The notes under the pieces are model-generated. The model saw only the letters and a program-made list of their open reading frames with translations, had not been told where the DNA came from and made no database searches. A DNA stretch of 6,494 bases from Crocinitomicaceae bacterium (lineage in GTDB: Bacteria > Bacteroidota > Bacteroidia > Flavobacteriales_G > Salibacteraceae), in NCBI GenBank assembly GCA_018623405.1, contig JAAZVO010000158.1, positions 1-6,494 on the forward strand. The letters run 5' to 3'. The position numbers and the translations under genes were made by a program. Shown here in pieces: positions 5,932 to 6,494 of this stretch (position 1 is the stretch's first letter; every line of letters begins with the position of its first letter).

Positions 5932-6494
5932 ATGAAACATCTATTAATTTTCTGTTTTGCATTTCTTTCTTTAATTGGTTTTGGGCAATACCACCAAGGC
6001 ACAAGATTTAGTTTAGATAGCTTACCTACTCCAACTGCACTTAATGGAAAATTTAAATTCAAAAAAACTTTTAAGGCTAAGTTTAACCTGTGGGTATTAG
6101 CCGACTTAAAATCGATTGAAGCTGACATAATTTTTCAAGACATTCAAGCCCTTCAAGATAGTTTTCCGAAGCTACAAGTTGTACTTTTCGATGTTGGATC
6201 CCCCCACCCTAATCAAAATGCCTTAATAAAAAATTGGTGTAACCTTAACCAACCTCACTTTCCGGTGGTTGTAGATGAGGATAGTGTGTTGTTTAAGAAT
6301 TTAGCCATAGTAAATTCTCCCAACCTTTTTGTTTTTAACCCCAATGGTTTAAGCTTGGGAACATTGCATACCGAGGAAATGAAAACCATGCTTCACCCCT
6401 ACTTAAAGCAATACCTTGATACCACCGCAATTAAACTATCTTCCAAAAAAGTATTTAAACCAAATAATAAATTCTTTTCTAACACTCCTCAATA
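5932..6494 (+). CDS. Secreted thioredoxin-fold protein lacking CXXC, possibly NHL-repeat type (3' partial)
   Basis: The frame is open to the window edge, giving the first 187 residues. MKHLLIFCFAFLSLIGFGQ is a clear signal peptide, which fixes the start. Residues about 35-160 resemble a thioredoxin/TlpA-like domain: a strand FNLWVLAD (51-58), a helix at about 60-79, a strand LQVVLFDVGS (81-90), a helix with NALIKNWCNLNQ (96-107), FPVVVDED (110-117), then SPNLFVFNPNG (129-139), whose Pro130 fits the cis-proline position. Where a redox-active member would carry CXXC, after the first strand, there is ADLKSIEADIIF with no cysteine, so dithiol chemistry is unlikely. The layout and the following stretch recall NHLRC2-like proteins, where a thioredoxin domain precedes NHL beta-propeller repeats, but that part is beyond the window. 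The gene begins 7 bases after the rplT terminator stem and lacks a Shine-Dalgarno. Confidence 0.8.
   Translation, partial: MKHLLIFCFAFLSLIGFGQYHQGTRFSLDSLPTPTALNGKFKFKKTFKAKFNLWVLADLKSIEADIIFQDIQALQDSFPKLQVVLFDVGSPHPNQNALIKNWCNLNQPHFPVVVDEDSVLFKNLAIVNSPNLFVFNPNGLSLGTLHTEEMKTMLHPYLKQYLDTTAIKLSSKKVFKPNNKFFSNTPQ

Noticed and set aside
5886..6128. 80-residue frame on the minus strand
   Set aside because: Antisense to the terminator and to the signal-peptide-bearing plus-strand gene, with no recognisable domain.

Overview
The window looks like a chromosomal segment of an AT-rich member of the Bacteroidota, probably Flavobacteriales-like; I cannot name the genus. Three things support this. Most start codons lack a Shine-Dalgarno (SD) sequence. 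A good Bacteroidota-type promoter (-7 box TATCTTTG) lies before thrS. The secreted and lipoprotein families are ones I recall from this phylum. All genes I can support are on the + strand and there is no gene-free stretch over 300 bases. I see no tRNA, rRNA, CRISPR array, insertion sequence or phage gene.

Left part (1-2696): the 3' end of a probable polysaccharide-initiating sugar transferase overlaps (ATGA) the start of a secreted endonuclease I family nuclease with a fibronectin-III-like tail. Next come two tightly linked envelope genes of unknown function: a 289-residue lipoprotein and a 156-residue secreted protein, 6 bases apart.

Middle part (2697-5924): the classical translation operon thrS-infC-rpmI-rplT (threonyl-tRNA synthetase, initiation factor IF3, ribosomal proteins bL35 and bL20). 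It starts at a promoter that leaves only a very short leader before thrS and ends at a strong intrinsic terminator just after rplT. infC has no ATG, GTG or TTG codon that could give a full-length protein. Its start is almost certainly ATA at 4701, eight bases after a consensus Shine-Dalgarno, so the gene is about 54 codons longer than a GTG-start call at 4863. The 78-base rpmI-rplT spacer can fold into an irregular hairpin that may be a bL20 autoregulatory site.

Right part (5932-6494): the start of a secreted thioredoxin-fold protein, cut by the window end. It lacks the CXXC active site, and its start codon lies seven bases after the terminator stem.

The genes are ordinary housekeeping and envelope functions. 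The points most worth a second look are regulatory: the AUA start of infC, selective use of SD sequences inside the translation operon, the putative rplT leader structure, and the terminator that may also carry the next promoter. I found no convincing evidence of an undescribed multi-gene system.
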